A stretch of 30,042 bases of DNA from a virus, in IMG/VR virus record IMGVR_UViG_3300020731_000058, positions 1 through 30,042 of that record; one strand, 5' to 3'. Positions 29,763 through 30,042 of this stretch are shown here, one piece after another. The position numbers and the translations under genes were made by a program. Under the pieces are notes generated by a model, which was given only the letters and a program-made list of their open reading frames with translations, had not been told where the DNA came from and did not search any database. Position 1 is the stretch's first letter, and each line of letters begins with the position of its first letter.

Positions 29763-29904
29763 TAACCCTGCTACGAATAAGGTCTCTGTCCTTTTTACGC
29801 TGATACGCTAGGACTCCAGCTTCAACGAATAGGGCCAAGCCTAAGATGCCTAAGAATGCCCACAGTTCCATAGTCATATAGAAGAAATATAAGATATCGT
29901 TCAT
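29740..29904 (-). CDS. 54-residue single-pass membrane protein
   Basis: From the ATG complementary to 29902-29904: MNDILYFFYMTMELWAFLGI, hydrophobic through about residue 34, then a basic cytoplasmic-like tail (YQRKKDRDLIRSR). AAGGAGA is about 10 nt upstream and the ATG overlaps the stop of the preceding gene (ATGA). One membrane helix at 13-34. Possible membrane-modifying or lysis-regulating peptide; no family recognised. Confidence 0.65.
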   Translation of the reverse strand: MNDILYFFYMTMELWAFLGILGLALFVEAGVLAYQRKKDRDLIRSRVIDNPALW

Positions 29905-30042
29905 TGGCAAAAGATCTCCTTAGACAGAATTTTGTCCTCAACCAGCTTGTTACAAGCGTTGAGGGTTAGCATTAGCACATTATACATCTGCGCCTTCTGC
30001 TCGGGCGGGAAGCCTTCGATCTGATCGCTGATCTGCTCCAGC
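29901..30042 (-). CDS. 3' end of a leftward gene, start outside window
   Basis: The last 46 residues are readable (LEQISDQIEGFPPEQKAQMY, then a helical NVLMLTLNACNKLVEDKIL and KEIFCQ). The stop overlaps the next ATG, so it is the upstream gene of the same leftward operon. Helical, no family recognised. Confidence 0.6.
   Translation of the reverse strand, partial: LEQISDQIEGFPPEQKAQMYNVLMLTLNACNKLVEDKILSKEIFCQ

Overview
The window is part of the genome of a T4-like (myovirus-type) tailed phage with a low-GC genome, roughly 35-40% by eye. T4-type replication and recombination genes are recognisable: gp32-like SSB, UvsX, UvsY, UvsW, a gp61-like primase, a gp41-like helicase and possibly gp62. 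T4-type late promoters (TATAAATA, or looser NTAAATA) stand before several genes. Paralogous N-termini resemble T4 capsid-targeting sequences. The auxiliary genes (2OG-Fe(II) oxygenase, NodU-type carbamoyltransferase, nucleotidyltransferase-cupin fusion) and the tail-fibre style fit aquatic T4-like phages of the cyanophage or pelagiphage kind. The host cannot be named from the sequence. No rRNA, tRNA, integrase, transposase or CRISPR array was found.

Layout: 1-2742 holds the 3' part of a large probable virion-associated gene and a small peptidoglycan-binding-like gene, ending at a terminator that overlaps a promoter. 2895-12516 is a rightward block for replication, recombination and metabolism: SSB, UvsX, a small acidic protein, UvsY, the nucleotidyltransferase-cupin fusion, an AT-rich orphan with its own consensus promoter, UvsW, small unknowns, a 2OG oxygenase, a gp62-like protein, a zinc-finger protein, and a 189-residue protein that looks like a miniature bacterial DNA polymerase III alpha catalytic core. 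A convergent small gene (12513-12887) and a beta-rich structural gene (12910-14019) follow. 14060-18095 carries primase, a 37-residue protein, carbamoyltransferase and helicase. 18158-26270 is structural: a Cys/His-rich protein, a leftward beta-sandwich protein, two tail-fibre-like proteins and a 1702-residue repeat-rich protein. 26333-30042 is accessory: small genes on both strands, two MRATEFITE proteins likely packaged in the head, a structured non-coding interval, and a leftward, higher-GC cassette with an AAA+ ATPase, a 106-residue unknown, a small membrane protein and a partial gene running off the right edge.

The best leads are: the mini-PolC/DnaE-like protein with three candidate catalytic aspartates; a recurrent arrangement in which a promoter stands about 5 nt before an ATG that has no Shine-Dalgarno, implying leaderless mRNAs; the MRATEFITE tag as a T4-type capsid-targeting and prohead-protease site; and a pair of nested hairpins presenting the same 9-nt loop on covarying 3-bp stems at 28308-28393.
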